Part shown: positions 17,194-25,321 of the stretch, piece by piece | How positions within the stretch are numbered: position 1 is the first letter of the stretch | How the letters are laid out: each line of letters starts with the position of its first letter | DNA from: an uncultured bacterium | GTDB taxonomy: Bacteria; Bacillota; Clostridia; Lachnospirales; Lachnospiraceae | Length of the DNA: 42,193 bases | Reading direction: 5' to 3' | Assembly: GCA_947175015.1 (NCBI GenBank) | Contig: CAMWLE010000023.1 | Span: forward strand, 1-42,193 | Program-made: the position numbers and the translations under genes | Notes under the pieces: model-generated | What the model was told of the DNA's origin: nothing | Databases searched by the model: none | The model's input: only the letters and a program-made list of their open reading frames with translations

Positions 17194-17239
17194 GAGACTA
17201 CGGATGTAGGGCGAATACAGGACCTGCGTTCGTAGTCTC
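17194..17239. other. Inverted repeat after the DUF1848 gene
   Basis: GAGACTACG (17194-17202) pairs with CGTAGTCTC (17231-17239). An inner GTAGG/CCTGC helix extends the hairpin. There is no clear T run after it, so it is a weak terminator candidate or a remnant of the decayed gene that follows. Confidence 0.5.
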
Positions 17240-17246
17240 TTGTAAT

Positions 17247-17378
17247 GCGCTTGCCCAGCTAGAAGAGAAAAGGTATGAGGCCGAACTGATAGAGGACGGT
17301 ATTGCACCGGAAAATATACGGAAATATGGCTTTGCCTTTGAGGGAAAAAGGTGTTTGATTGTTTTATCCCATAGATAG
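17247..17378 (+). pseudogene. C-terminal remnant of an AAA-ATPase-like/PD-(D/E)XK nuclease protein
   Basis: A 64-codon frame from 17184 ends with about 40 residues (QLEEKRYEAELIEDGI, then IRKYGFAFEGKRCLIV). They resemble the extreme C-terminus of the AAA-ATPase-like proteins with a PD-(D/E)XK nuclease domain that are abundant in gut Clostridia and Bacteroides. The first part of the frame does not fit the family, and the other several hundred residues are absent. I take it as a leftover of a deleted gene. Confidence 0.55.
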
Positions 17379-17402
17379 GGGCTTAAAATTTAATAAGGGG
17401 TG

Positions 17403-17431
17403 TTGACATAGCTGTAAGGATGTGCTATTTT
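17403..17431 (+). promoter_or_regulatory. Sigma-A promoter upstream of padR
   Basis: TTGACA at 17403-17408, a 17-bp spacer and TATTTT at 17426-17431. The start codon of the PadR gene is 275 bp further on, giving a long leader. Confidence 0.6.
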
Positions 17432-17705
17432 ATGTCTATGCTCGACATGTCGTGCGAAAACATGGCGAGGCGCGTTATATTTGCTGCACAAAAACATGAC
17501 GAGTGTACGTTTCATATGCTGCGTGAAGCGGAGCATAGCAAGTATACGGCTCCTGCTTTGATAAGCGGCGACAAATCAGTCAGGCATTGATTGTTTGCGC
17601 CGTCAAAGCGGGATGATAGATAGTGCGGAATAAGACAGTTCCGGAATAGCAGAACGTGACGGGGTGCAGCAGCAAAAGAATGGTATTAGAACAGGAGGAA
17701 TGTGA
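17432..17705. other. Long leader before padR with a near-repeat and palindrome
   Basis: The segment has a 10-bp palindrome CGACATGTCG (17443-17452). Two related stretches, TCGTGCGAAAACATGGCGAG and GCTGCACAAAAACATGACGAG, lie about 45 bp apart. I see no gene in it. It could hold regulator binding sites, but nothing identifies the binder. Confidence 0.35.
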
Positions 17706-18185
17706 TTGGATGAGATAATCAGGAAAAAGTATATTCCCATGACGGAGACTACATATTATACTTTGTTGTCCGTTACGGTTCCAAGGCATGGGTATGCGAT
17801 TATGCAATATGTCAATGAGCTGACAAAAGGCAGAATTATGCTGGGAACCGGTACTTTGTATACTATGGTAGGCAGGCTGGCAGCGGATGGGATTATTGAG
17901 GTGGTGCCGGGCTGTGATAAAAAAGCATACCTTATTACGAACATTGGGAAGGAATTGGTTTGGATGGAAACCGAGCGGCTGGGCAAGCAGCTTGAGGATG
18001 GGAGGCAGGTGCTGCGTCCGGAGTGGAAGAAGGTCGGGAGCGTGCAGGAGTTTCGGGGCCAAGGTGCCGATTTTCAAAATGGGGGGGGTATTTCCGAAGA
18101 ATTTGGTGTATCCATGTATTGCGAAAAGCATCCGGATGGCGAGAATACCGCAGATTTCCGGCAGCAGGCCGTTTATAATGAGTAA
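17706..18185 (+). CDS. PadR-family transcriptional regulator with atypical C-terminal extension
   Basis: Residues about 1-105 form a PadR winged helix: TETTYYTLLSV, HGYAIMQYVNEL, LGTGTLYTMVGRLAADGIIE, then YLITNIGKELVW and a dimerisation helix ending near DGRQVL. PadR proteins of this type usually stop there. Here the frame runs on for about 50 residues (EWKKVGSVQEF onward) with no similarity I recognise, across a run of eight G at about 18083. TTG 17706 is the start, 6 bases after AGGAGGA. PadR genes usually control an adjacent exporter, here the ABC pair at 18481-20651. The extension may reflect deletion of a following gene or a frameshift. Confidence 0.8.
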   Translation: MDEIIRKKYIPMTETTYYTLLSVTVPRHGYAIMQYVNELTKGRIMLGTGTLYTMVGRLAADGIIEVVPGCDKKAYLITNIGKELVWMETERLGKQLEDGRQVLRPEWKKVGSVQEFRGQGADFQNGGGISEEFGVSMYCEKHPDGENTADFRQQAVYNE

Positions 18186-18279
18186 TGAGGGGCGGAGAAC
18201 AAAGACGCTGCTGTTCACAATCCGCTACAATGAAACATGATGAATATACGGTGCCAGCATGATATGGCAAAGCGTTGCC

Positions 18280-18378
18280 GGAAAGGTGAGGCATGATCGG
18301 GAAAGGTAAGGCATAATCAGAAAGGTAAGGCATAATCGGAAAAATAAAGCATAACCGGAAAGCAGAGCATTACAGAAG
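18280..18378. repeat. 19-20-bp tandem repeat upstream of the ABC transporter
   Basis: About five copies of a unit close to GAAAGGTAAGGCATAATC, the first three nearly identical and the last two diverged. It lies in the gap between padR and the ABC ATPase gene, about 100 bp before the latter. Confidence 0.8.
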
Positions 18379-18480
18379 GCAAGGAATGGCCGGGAGAGAC
18401 AGCGCGTAACAGGAAGACAGACTATTAGCAGACATGTAAGGCATATGAGTGAGACATGAAGAGAAAGGCATAGAGAAGAA

Positions 18481-19398
18481 ATGAAACTGGAAGTAAAAAA
18501 TATTCACAAAAGCTTTGGGGAAAAGGAAGTACTTCACGGCGTCAGTTTTCAGGTGGAAGGAGGCAGGGCGCTTGGATTGCTTGGAAGAAATGGCGCGGGC
18601 AAAACCACAACCATCCGCATCCTTATGGATGTATTCCATGCGAACAGCGGGGAAATTCTGTTTGACGGCGCAAGGTTTGTACCATCAAAGCATCGAATCG
18701 GTTATCTGCCGGAAGAACGAGGACTGTATCCGAAACGGACAGTGCTGGATCAGATGATGTATCTGGCAGCGCTTCGGGGGATGAAGCCTGGAGAGGCCAG
18801 AGAAAGCGCAAAAAAATGGCTTGCCAGACTGCAGGTTTCAGAGTATGAGAAGAGTAGGCTGGAAACCTTGTCAAAAGGAAATCAGCAGAAGGTACAGCTT
18901 GCGGCAACCTTGGTGCACAATCCGGAGATTGTGATTCTGGATGAGCCGTTCAGCGGTTTGGACCCGGTGAATTCCCAGATATTGAAGGATGTTGTCAATG
19001 AATTAATCGGAGAAGGCAGGCTGGTGATTTTCTCCAGTCATCAGATGAGTTATGTGGAGGAATTCTGTGATAATATTGCTATCATCAACAAGGGAGAGGT
19101 AGTGCTGGACGGGGAACTTCGTGAGATTAAGAAAGAATACGGCAGGAACCGCCTGATGCTGGCAGCGGAGAATCTCACACTGGAAGAACTGTCGGAGAAA
19201 GTGGAAAGGGAATGGCAGGAGTTGGCGGCCGTTTCCGGCAAGAAGAAAGAATTTCTGATTCTGGAACTGCGGCAGGGGAAGGAAAGAAGTGCAGTATTGG
19301 AGAAACTGGCCGGGTCTGATATTATTGTGGACAAATTCGGCAGTTATGAGCCAACACTGAACGATATATTTGTGATGAAGGCAGGTGAACAGGGATGA
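18481..19398 (+). CDS. ABC transporter ATP-binding protein (NatA-like)
   Basis: The ATPase subunit of an ABC-2-type exporter, 305 residues. It has Walker A GLLGRNGAGKTTTIR, signature LSKGNQQKVQLA, Walker B IVILDEPFSGLDP and H-loop SSHQM. A C-terminal regulatory tail of about 90 residues (DUF4162-like) ends in EPTLNDIFVM. AGAGAAGAA precedes the start. Its stop overlaps the permease start by 4 bp (ATGA), so the two are coupled. The NatA-like sequence suggests sodium or drug export, but the substrate is not evident. Confidence 0.93.
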   Translation: MKLEVKNIHKSFGEKEVLHGVSFQVEGGRALGLLGRNGAGKTTTIRILMDVFHANSGEILFDGARFVPSKHRIGYLPEERGLYPKRTVLDQMMYLAALRGMKPGEARESAKKWLARLQVSEYEKSRLETLSKGNQQKVQLAATLVHNPEIVILDEPFSGLDPVNSQILKDVVNELIGEGRLVIFSSHQMSYVEEFCDNIAIINKGEVVLDGELREIKKEYGRNRLMLAAENLTLEELSEKVEREWQELAAVSGKKKEFLILELRQGKERSAVLEKLAGSDIIVDKFGSYEPTLNDIFVMKAGEQG

Positions 19399-20651
19399 GG
19401 AAATTTGGGATAGTGTTAAAATATGAGCTAAAAGAATATTTCAGCAACAAAACATTTATGGGGTTGACCATATTTCTGGCGTTGTTGGGAATGGTGCTGC
19501 TGTTTTTGCCCCGTTTTGTGGATATGTCGGATTTCACGGGTGTGAAGATTGTAGGCGGAGAGACGGAAGAGAAGGATGGCGATACAGAGGAAAACCAGGA
19601 TAGATTCCTGTATCTGGACCAGGCAGGTGTGGTGCGGGATGAAGTTCTTGGACAGATGTTCCCGGATGTTGTATGGCAGGCGGTTCCTGATGAGGAGGCT
19701 TTGAAGGCGGCTGTGGAAGCACAGGAAGCGGAAGCAGGTTTTGTGGTGTTAAGCCCCACTGAGTACAGGTACTATGTTTATAACAAGTCCATGACAGATC
19801 GAAATGCCTCTATGTTTGAACAGGCAATGAAGACTTTTTATCGAATGGATTACTGCGATGCTTCCGGATGGAACCTGGAAGAAATTTCCGCTATGTATGA
19901 TGTGCCCATTACCATGGACTGGGAGATTTTAAATAAAGATTCCGGAAGTAATTACTGGTATTGTTATGCGTTGGTGATATTGGTGTTTATGCTGATCACA
20001 TATTACGGGCAGATGATCGCGGTTGCAATCACCAATGAGAAGAGTAACAGAGCCATTGAGGTGCTGGTTACAAGTACTTCGTCAAATAGCCTGCTCTTTG
20101 GCAAAGTGGTCGCAGGCGCTGTGTCAGGCGTGTTTCAGATGGGAGTCATATTAGGTGCTATTCTTGCAGCTTATCAGGTCAACAGAGAACAGTGGGGCGG
20201 AATGCTGGACAGATTTCTGGATATTCCGGCAGAGGTATTGCTGGCATTTGCCTTCTTTGGTCTGGGCGGATATCTGTTCTATGCGTTTTTGTATGGGGCC
20301 ATGGGAGCGTTGGTCAGCAAGACGGAGGATGTGAGCAAGAGCGCTTCCGGCCTTATGGTCATGGTGATGATAGTGTATTTCTTCTCACTGTTACAGTTGA
20401 CAAATATAGACGGAACAGCGATTAAGGTGTTGTCTTTTCTGCCCATCAGTTCTTATAGCACCATGTTTGCCCGGATTGCCATGGGGACGGTGGCGGCATG
20501 GGAAATTGTGGTGTCCCTTTTGATACTGGTGCTCTCCATTTTGGGCACAGGTTTTCTGGGGGCAAAGCTGTACCGCATGGGAACGCTTCGATATGGCAAT
20601 CCCATTAAAATCAGCACAGCCTTAAAAGATTTGCGGAAAAGCGACAGTTAA
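19395..20651 (+). CDS. ABC-2 transporter permease (NatB-like)
   Basis: The membrane subunit partnering the preceding ATPase, 418 residues. One N-terminal transmembrane segment (about 20-40) is followed by an extracytoplasmic domain of about 150 residues. Then come about five hydrophobic segments between residues 190 and 400 (for example YCYALVILVFMLITYYG and LLAFAFFGLGGYLFYAF). ITNEKSNRAIEVLVTS is the conserved coupling segment of this family. The gene ends tail-to-tail with the diguanylate cyclase gene, overlapping it by 4 bp. Confidence 0.92.
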   Translation: MRKFGIVLKYELKEYFSNKTFMGLTIFLALLGMVLLFLPRFVDMSDFTGVKIVGGETEEKDGDTEENQDRFLYLDQAGVVRDEVLGQMFPDVVWQAVPDEEALKAAVEAQEAEAGFVVLSPTEYRYYVYNKSMTDRNASMFEQAMKTFYRMDYCDASGWNLEEISAMYDVPITMDWEILNKDSGSNYWYCYALVILVFMLITYYGQMIAVAITNEKSNRAIEVLVTSTSSNSLLFGKVVAGAVSGVFQMGVILGAILAAYQVNREQWGGMLDRFLDIPAEVLLAFAFFGLGGYLFYAFLYGAMGALVSKTEDVSKSASGLMVMVMIVYFFSLLQLTNIDGTAIKVLSFLPISSYSTMFARIAMGTVAAWEIVVSLLILVLSILGTGFLGAKLYRMGTLRYGNPIKISTALKDLRKSDS

Positions 20652-22252
20652 TATTCATGTTCGTCTATAAATTTGACGAATTTGGACACAAGCTCAGGAT
20701 CATACATGATGCCGCTGAAACGGACCAGGCGTTCCTTTGATTCGGTTTTGGTGTGGTTAGTTCCTGCGCGGGTGGGAGTTGTCCAATAAGCATAATTATT
20801 TGTAATACGCAGAATACGGGCTTCCAGAGGAATCTGACTTCCTTTTAAGCCCTTGGGGTAGCTGTTGCCATCCCAGTTCTCGTGAGAACTGAGGATGGCA
20901 CCGGCAATGTTATAGAGTTCTTCAAACTGTCTGGCGATCTGATAACCATGGGTGACATGGGCCTGTATCTGCAATTTCTCTTCCCTTGTCTTGTTTTGAC
21001 CTTTGACCACAAAATATTCCGGAAGCTTTGCCATGCCGATATCCTGATAGTGGGCTGCCAGGGAAGTTTCGTAAGCATGCTCTTTGGTAAATCCAAGAAA
21101 CAGGGCAAAATCATAGGCGATTTTGGATTCCAGCTCCACCATATCTCTGTTCAGAATTTGCCGGTTATACAAGCGTTCCATCATAAGGTCCGGGATATGT
21201 GTCTTTTGTTTCAAGATGGTCTTATTCCGATACATTTCTTCATCCGCCCTGGTGAAGCATTCATACAGGGTCTCATGCTCACTGTCCCATTTGGCGGCGC
21301 CCAGCGCTACGGAAAGAGGAAAAGCAAGGCTGCTGTCTTCACTGCAGCGGCGGGCTACATGACGACAGTAATCCTTGGCAGTATCTAATGAGGTATCAGG
21401 CAGGATGACACGGAATTCGTCTCCGCCGCACCGAGCCACCAGCCATTCCTTTTTGGACAGGTTAGCCATGATGCTGGCGATATTCTTCAGCATTCGATCA
21501 CCGGCTTCATGACCAAATACATCATTCATTAGTTTCAGATAATTGGCATCCGCCGATACCAGGCAAATCTGCTCACACTTGTGAGAGGCATATTGTGAGA
21601 ATTCTTCGTTAAATTTGCGATGATTATAAACACCTGTCATAGAATCGGTTTCCACCAGTTTCTCCAGGAATTCTTTCTCCTGTTGGTGAATCAGCTCCTG
21701 ACTTTCCAGGGAGGCAATGATAGATTTCAGGTACAGGTTCTTGCGGCCCAGCTGGGAGAGCTGTTCCGCCAACAAGGTCAGAGTGTTCAATATTAAATCA
21801 AAACGGGCGCGGGTCATGGAGGGAATCCGTCGGATCTGGTTAAGGTATTCTGTCTCATCAATGTGCAGGGAGTGAGCCTGGCACCGAAATTCCGCTTCAC
21901 TGCGAACCTCTTCTTCCAGGTGTACTTGTCCAACCAGGATACTTGCTACATGAATATCCTCTACCATCACATTGATGCCTGCATAGGTCAAGCCGGTGCA
22001 GCTACAATGGCTGATGAAGGGAGACTGTTTGTGGTAAGCACACAGAGCCAGATCGGATTCTCTGCAAAGGGTGTTGCCAATGGCAGATTTCCTGATTAGC
22101 TGACACAACTGACAATAATCGCTGTCTCTGGTGAAGTGTTCGCCTTGTGGACTGAGGATACGAATACTTACTTGCAGAGCAGCAGACAAAGAATCTATTA
22201 ATTTCTGTAAAGTGTCAATATCATATATTTCGTAGAATGTATATGCGTCCAT
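20648..22252 (-). CDS. PocR-GGDEF-HD diguanylate cyclase
   Basis: A soluble 534-residue signalling protein. Residues about 10-170 form a PocR ligand-binding domain (LQKLIDSLSAALQVSIRILS, many Cys/His such as YCQLCQLIRKS and HCSCTGLTYAG). A short coiled coil leads to a GGDEF domain: TDSMTGVYNHRKFNEEF and CGGDEFRV, with the active-site GGDEF intact, so it should make cyclic-di-GMP. The C-terminal ~180 residues look like HD-GYP, but the catalytic HD is YQD (AAHYQDIGMAKLP) and the later Asp is Asn (RITNNYAYW). Phosphodiesterase activity is therefore doubtful. AGAGGTG lies 8 bases before the start. It is divergent from a REC-HD-GYP gene. Confidence 0.92.
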   Translation of the reverse strand: MDAYTFYEIYDIDTLQKLIDSLSAALQVSIRILSPQGEHFTRDSDYCQLCQLIRKSAIGNTLCRESDLALCAYHKQSPFISHCSCTGLTYAGINVMVEDIHVASILVGQVHLEEEVRSEAEFRCQAHSLHIDETEYLNQIRRIPSMTRARFDLILNTLTLLAEQLSQLGRKNLYLKSIIASLESQELIHQQEKEFLEKLVETDSMTGVYNHRKFNEEFSQYASHKCEQICLVSADANYLKLMNDVFGHEAGDRMLKNIASIMANLSKKEWLVARCGGDEFRVILPDTSLDTAKDYCRHVARRCSEDSSLAFPLSVALGAAKWDSEHETLYECFTRADEEMYRNKTILKQKTHIPDLMMERLYNRQILNRDMVELESKIAYDFALFLGFTKEHAYETSLAAHYQDIGMAKLPEYFVVKGQNKTREEKLQIQAHVTHGYQIARQFEELYNIAGAILSSHENWDGNSYPKGLKGSQIPLEARILRITNNYAYWTTPTRAGTNHTKTESKERLVRFSGIMYDPELVSKFVKFIDEHEY

Positions 22253-22455
22253 ACTAATTCACCTCTATATGTACCTCTATATAATATAATTTACCACAAT
22301 AAGGGGGCATTTGTCTATGATAACAAATTTGATAATCAATGTAAAGCGGCCGGATGGGTTACGTGTTGCGGAGGGATCAGTAATTGTAGGATGTGTGGGG
22401 CGTTGGCACTGCCCGATACAGTAAAAATTTCCCATTTAAAAACGGGAGAAATGAA

Positions 22456-22484
22456 TTGACAATTTTATTGAAAAGTGGTATATC
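22456..22484 (+). promoter_or_regulatory. Sigma-A promoter of the REC-HD-GYP gene
   Basis: A perfect TTGACA at 22456-22461, 17 bp, then TATATC at 22479-22484, about 30 bp before the start codon. It is in the 262-bp region shared with the divergent diguanylate cyclase gene. Confidence 0.7.
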
Positions 22485-22514
22485 TTATTGTAGAAAAAAG
22501 TATTAGGAAGAATT

Positions 22515-23618
22515 ATGGTGAACATAATGGATAAACAACAGATTTTGATCGTTGATGACGAGGAAGTGAACAGAGCCATACTGCATTCCATGTTCCGCAA
22601 TGAAGAACAGGAATATGAACTGATTGAAGCAGAAAACGGACAGGAAGCAATTGAGCGGATTGAAAGCAGCCGTAATCTGGTATTGATTATGCTGGATTTG
22701 GTGATGCCTGTGAAGGATGGCTTCGGGGTATTGGAATATATGAAGGAGCGCGGGTTGCTGGATCGGATTCCGGTAATCCTGATTACCAGCGAGGCAGTTC
22801 AGGACAGTGAAGATAAGGCATATTCCTACGGTGCTGCAGACGTGATACATAAGCCCTTTTACCCTCACATTGTAAAAAAGAGAAGTAAGAATATCATTGA
22901 ACTATATCAGAATAAACTGAATATGGAGAAACGTCTGAAGGAGCAGGAAGAGGCAATCAGGGCACAGGAGAAGGAAATTCGTGAGAACAATGAGTTCATG
23001 ATTGAAACACTCAGCTCTGTTGTGGAGGCCAGAAGCGCAGAGACCGGCGAACACACAAGGCGTATTAAATACTTCACAAGAATTATGTTGAAGTATCTTA
23101 TGAAATATTTCCCCAAGTATGGACTGACAGAAACACAGGTAGATATGATCGCCAGGGCGGCAGCGTTGCATGATATAGGCAAGATAGGAATTCCCGATGC
23201 AATTCTGCTGAAACCGGGGAAGCTGACAGAGGAAGAGTTCGAGATCATGAAAACGCACACCACAATAGGGTGTGATATTCTGGAAAAGACATATAAGAAC
23301 CGGGAGAGTGAATTCTATCGGTACAGTTATGAGATTTGCCGTCATCATCATGAGAGATGGGATGGACGCGGATATCCGGATCATTTGGTGGGAGATCAGA
23401 TTCCTATCAGCGCACAGATTGTTGCCGTTGCGGATGTATATGATGCGTTGGTGAGTCCCAGGGTATATAAAAGCGCATATGCCAATAACATTGCATATGA
23501 AATGATCTTGAATGGTGAATGTGGTGAATTTTCGCCGGATGTTATGGAATGCTTTCAGCTTGCCAAACATGACTTTTTCAATATTGTGGAAGTAATTAAA
23601 ATGTTTAGTTTTTCATGA
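22515..23618 (+). CDS. Response regulator with intact HD-GYP phosphodiesterase domain
   Basis: A 367-residue cytoplasmic protein predicted to break down cyclic-di-GMP when phosphorylated. The receiver (about 5-125) has QQILIVDDEEVNR, phospho-Asp in IMLDLVMPVKDG and Lys in HKPFYP. A coiled coil (about 130-165) links to HD-GYP with all motifs: ALHDIGKIGIPD, LKPGKLTEEEFEIMKTH, HHERWDGRGYPD, IVAVADVYDAL. The start ATG 22515 follows AGGAAG closely; ATG 22527 is an alternative. It stands upstream of the chemosensory operon and is separated from it by a terminator. Its divergent neighbour makes the same second messenger. Confidence 0.94.
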   Translation: MVNIMDKQQILIVDDEEVNRAILHSMFRNEEQEYELIEAENGQEAIERIESSRNLVLIMLDLVMPVKDGFGVLEYMKERGLLDRIPVILITSEAVQDSEDKAYSYGAADVIHKPFYPHIVKKRSKNIIELYQNKLNMEKRLKEQEEAIRAQEKEIRENNEFMIETLSSVVEARSAETGEHTRRIKYFTRIMLKYLMKYFPKYGLTETQVDMIARAAALHDIGKIGIPDAILLKPGKLTEEEFEIMKTHTTIGCDILEKTYKNRESEFYRYSYEICRHHHERWDGRGYPDHLVGDQIPISAQIVAVADVYDALVSPRVYKSAYANNIAYEMILNGECGEFSPDVMECFQLAKHDFFNIVEVIKMFSFS

Positions 23619-23625
23619 TAGGGCA

Positions 23626-23665
23626 GGCAGCAAGAAAACACTACATTTTCTTGTTGCCTTTTATC
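23626..23665 (+). terminator. Rho-independent terminator after the REC-HD-GYP gene
   Basis: A 13-bp stem, GGCAGCAAGAAAA (23626-23638) with TTTTCTTGTTGCC (23646-23658), has one G-U pair and a 7-base loop. It is followed by TTTTATCC and more T. Confidence 0.9.
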
Positions 23666-23819
23666 CTTTTATAAGGCAATATATTTGTGTGGTACTGCAG
23701 AATGGTCTGCAGGATTTTTGGGTGCCTGTATGGAACGGGAGTTATGATTTATGAATGGTTTTGCAATACTTGCAGGTCGTATGGCTGAAGCATTGTAAGT
23801 ATTATGGTGGAGGTGTGTT

Positions 23820-25250
23820 ATGGAGTTGGGTGAAAACGATTTGTTTCCCATAGATAATGCACTGGAGATGATTCTTGTATTTGATCGTAAGGGCGTAATC
23901 TCCTATGCAAATGATGCCGCGAAGAAAAAGCTGGAATATGAGAATGATTTATGCGGCAGGCATGTCAAAGATGTATTTCCCAATACCTTTCAAGCAACGG
24001 AAGATGGATTTGCAACAGAATATCCTTTTGGAAATGAACCGCAGAATTTGGTAGCGTACCGCAAGAACCTGACTTGTTTTCCGGTGGAAGCGAAAATTGT
24101 AAGCAGCGTATCCCATGCAGGAACATATATCTGTATGGCAAATGATATTCTGGAAAAAGAGTTCTTAAGTCGGGAGATAGAACAGGTAAGACAGGAAGCA
24201 CAACAGGCATTGAAAGTAAAATCGGAATTTGTGGCTAATGTAACCCATGAACTGCGGACACCGGTTAATGGTATTCTGGGCAATGTGAAGGAACTTTTGG
24301 ATGATGTGGAGGGTATGGATGCCCGAACAGTGAAGTCTCTGCGGCTGGTTGAGAGATGCTGCGGGGATATGCATAAGATTATCAACAATGTGTTGGATTT
24401 TTCCAAGCTGGAGGCAGGAAAGTTTACGCTGGAACCCCGCAGATTTCATTTCAGAAATATGCTGGATTATGTGAAGGCGAAGCATATCAGCAAGATTACG
24501 GAGAAGGGACTGGGTTTTTTCATGACAGTGTCTCCCCAGATACCGGAGTATGTCATTGGGGATGAATTGCGTATAGGACAGATCTTGGATAACTTTTTGT
24601 CTAATGCGCTGAAGTTCACTGCTGTGGGTAAGATAACTCTTGAAGCGCTCAGGACAGCAAGGGTAAATGATAAATTAGAGCTGTTTTTTATGGTGTCGGA
24701 TTCAGGGATTGGTATAGATAAAGCCGATAGGGATAAATTGTTTCAAAGTTTTTCGCAGGTAGATGCTTCTATTTCCAGGAAATTCGGGGGAACCGGCCTG
24801 GGACTGAATATCTGTAAGCAGCTTGTGGAACTGATGGGCGGCAGAGTTGAGGTGGAGAGTGAGAAGAATAAGGGAAGTACTTTTTCATTTTCCATATGGG
24901 TGGGAATCAGCGAAGAAGACAGCGATACACCGTCTCAGCAGGGAGAGATGAAACCCACAGTATTTACCACTGCGGCTATGGATGAAGATGAGGAGAGATT
25001 TGCCAATATCAGAAAATATGGTACGGCTGAGAATAAGGAAAATTTAAAGAAAAATCTGTCGAAGCTGATTCTGTGTGTGGAAATGGAAAACTGGGAGAAG
25101 GCGGAGATGTTTATGGAAACGATTCGCCAGTTGACAGAAGAAGCGCCCCAAGAGGTGAAGCGTGTTGTATTGCGGCTGAAGATGGCGATTCAGAAGGAAA
25201 ATTATGATAAGGTGACGGCGGGCTATGAGGAATTGAACAAGATATTGTAA
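23820..25250 (+). CDS. PAS-domain histidine kinase
   Basis: A soluble kinase of 476 residues without transmembrane segments. An N-terminal PAS domain (about 10-120; EMILVFDRKGVISYANDAA) is followed by a coiled coil. HisKA has EFVANVTHELRTPVNGILG (phospho-His in THELRTP). HATPase_c has NFLSNALKFT, DSGIGI and GGTGLGLNICKQLVELMGG. The last ~85 residues form a helical tail (NKENLKKNLSKLILCVEMENW onward) that I cannot assign; it is reminiscent of Hpt-like bundles but has no HxxKG motif. There is no receiver domain of its own. GGAGG sits 7 bases before the start. It heads the operon that includes REC-HD and che genes. Confidence 0.92.
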   Translation: MELGENDLFPIDNALEMILVFDRKGVISYANDAAKKKLEYENDLCGRHVKDVFPNTFQATEDGFATEYPFGNEPQNLVAYRKNLTCFPVEAKIVSSVSHAGTYICMANDILEKEFLSREIEQVRQEAQQALKVKSEFVANVTHELRTPVNGILGNVKELLDDVEGMDARTVKSLRLVERCCGDMHKIINNVLDFSKLEAGKFTLEPRRFHFRNMLDYVKAKHISKITEKGLGFFMTVSPQIPEYVIGDELRIGQILDNFLSNALKFTAVGKITLEALRTARVNDKLELFFMVSDSGIGIDKADRDKLFQSFSQVDASISRKFGGTGLGLNICKQLVELMGGRVEVESEKNKGSTFSFSIWVGISEEDSDTPSQQGEMKPTVFTTAAMDEDEERFANIRKYGTAENKENLKKNLSKLILCVEMENWEKAEMFMETIRQLTEEAPQEVKRVVLRLKMAIQKENYDKVTAGYEELNKIL

Positions 25251-25321
25251 ATAGCGGCTGTGAACAATAACCATTTTGGGCTGTAGTATGGTTGTGAGAG
25301 AAAGGAGGTGCTTAGGAAAGT

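Noticed and set aside
17580..18218. Minus-strand 212-codon open frame across padR
   Set aside because: It overlaps the well-supported PadR domain, and its composition is that of an antisense frame.
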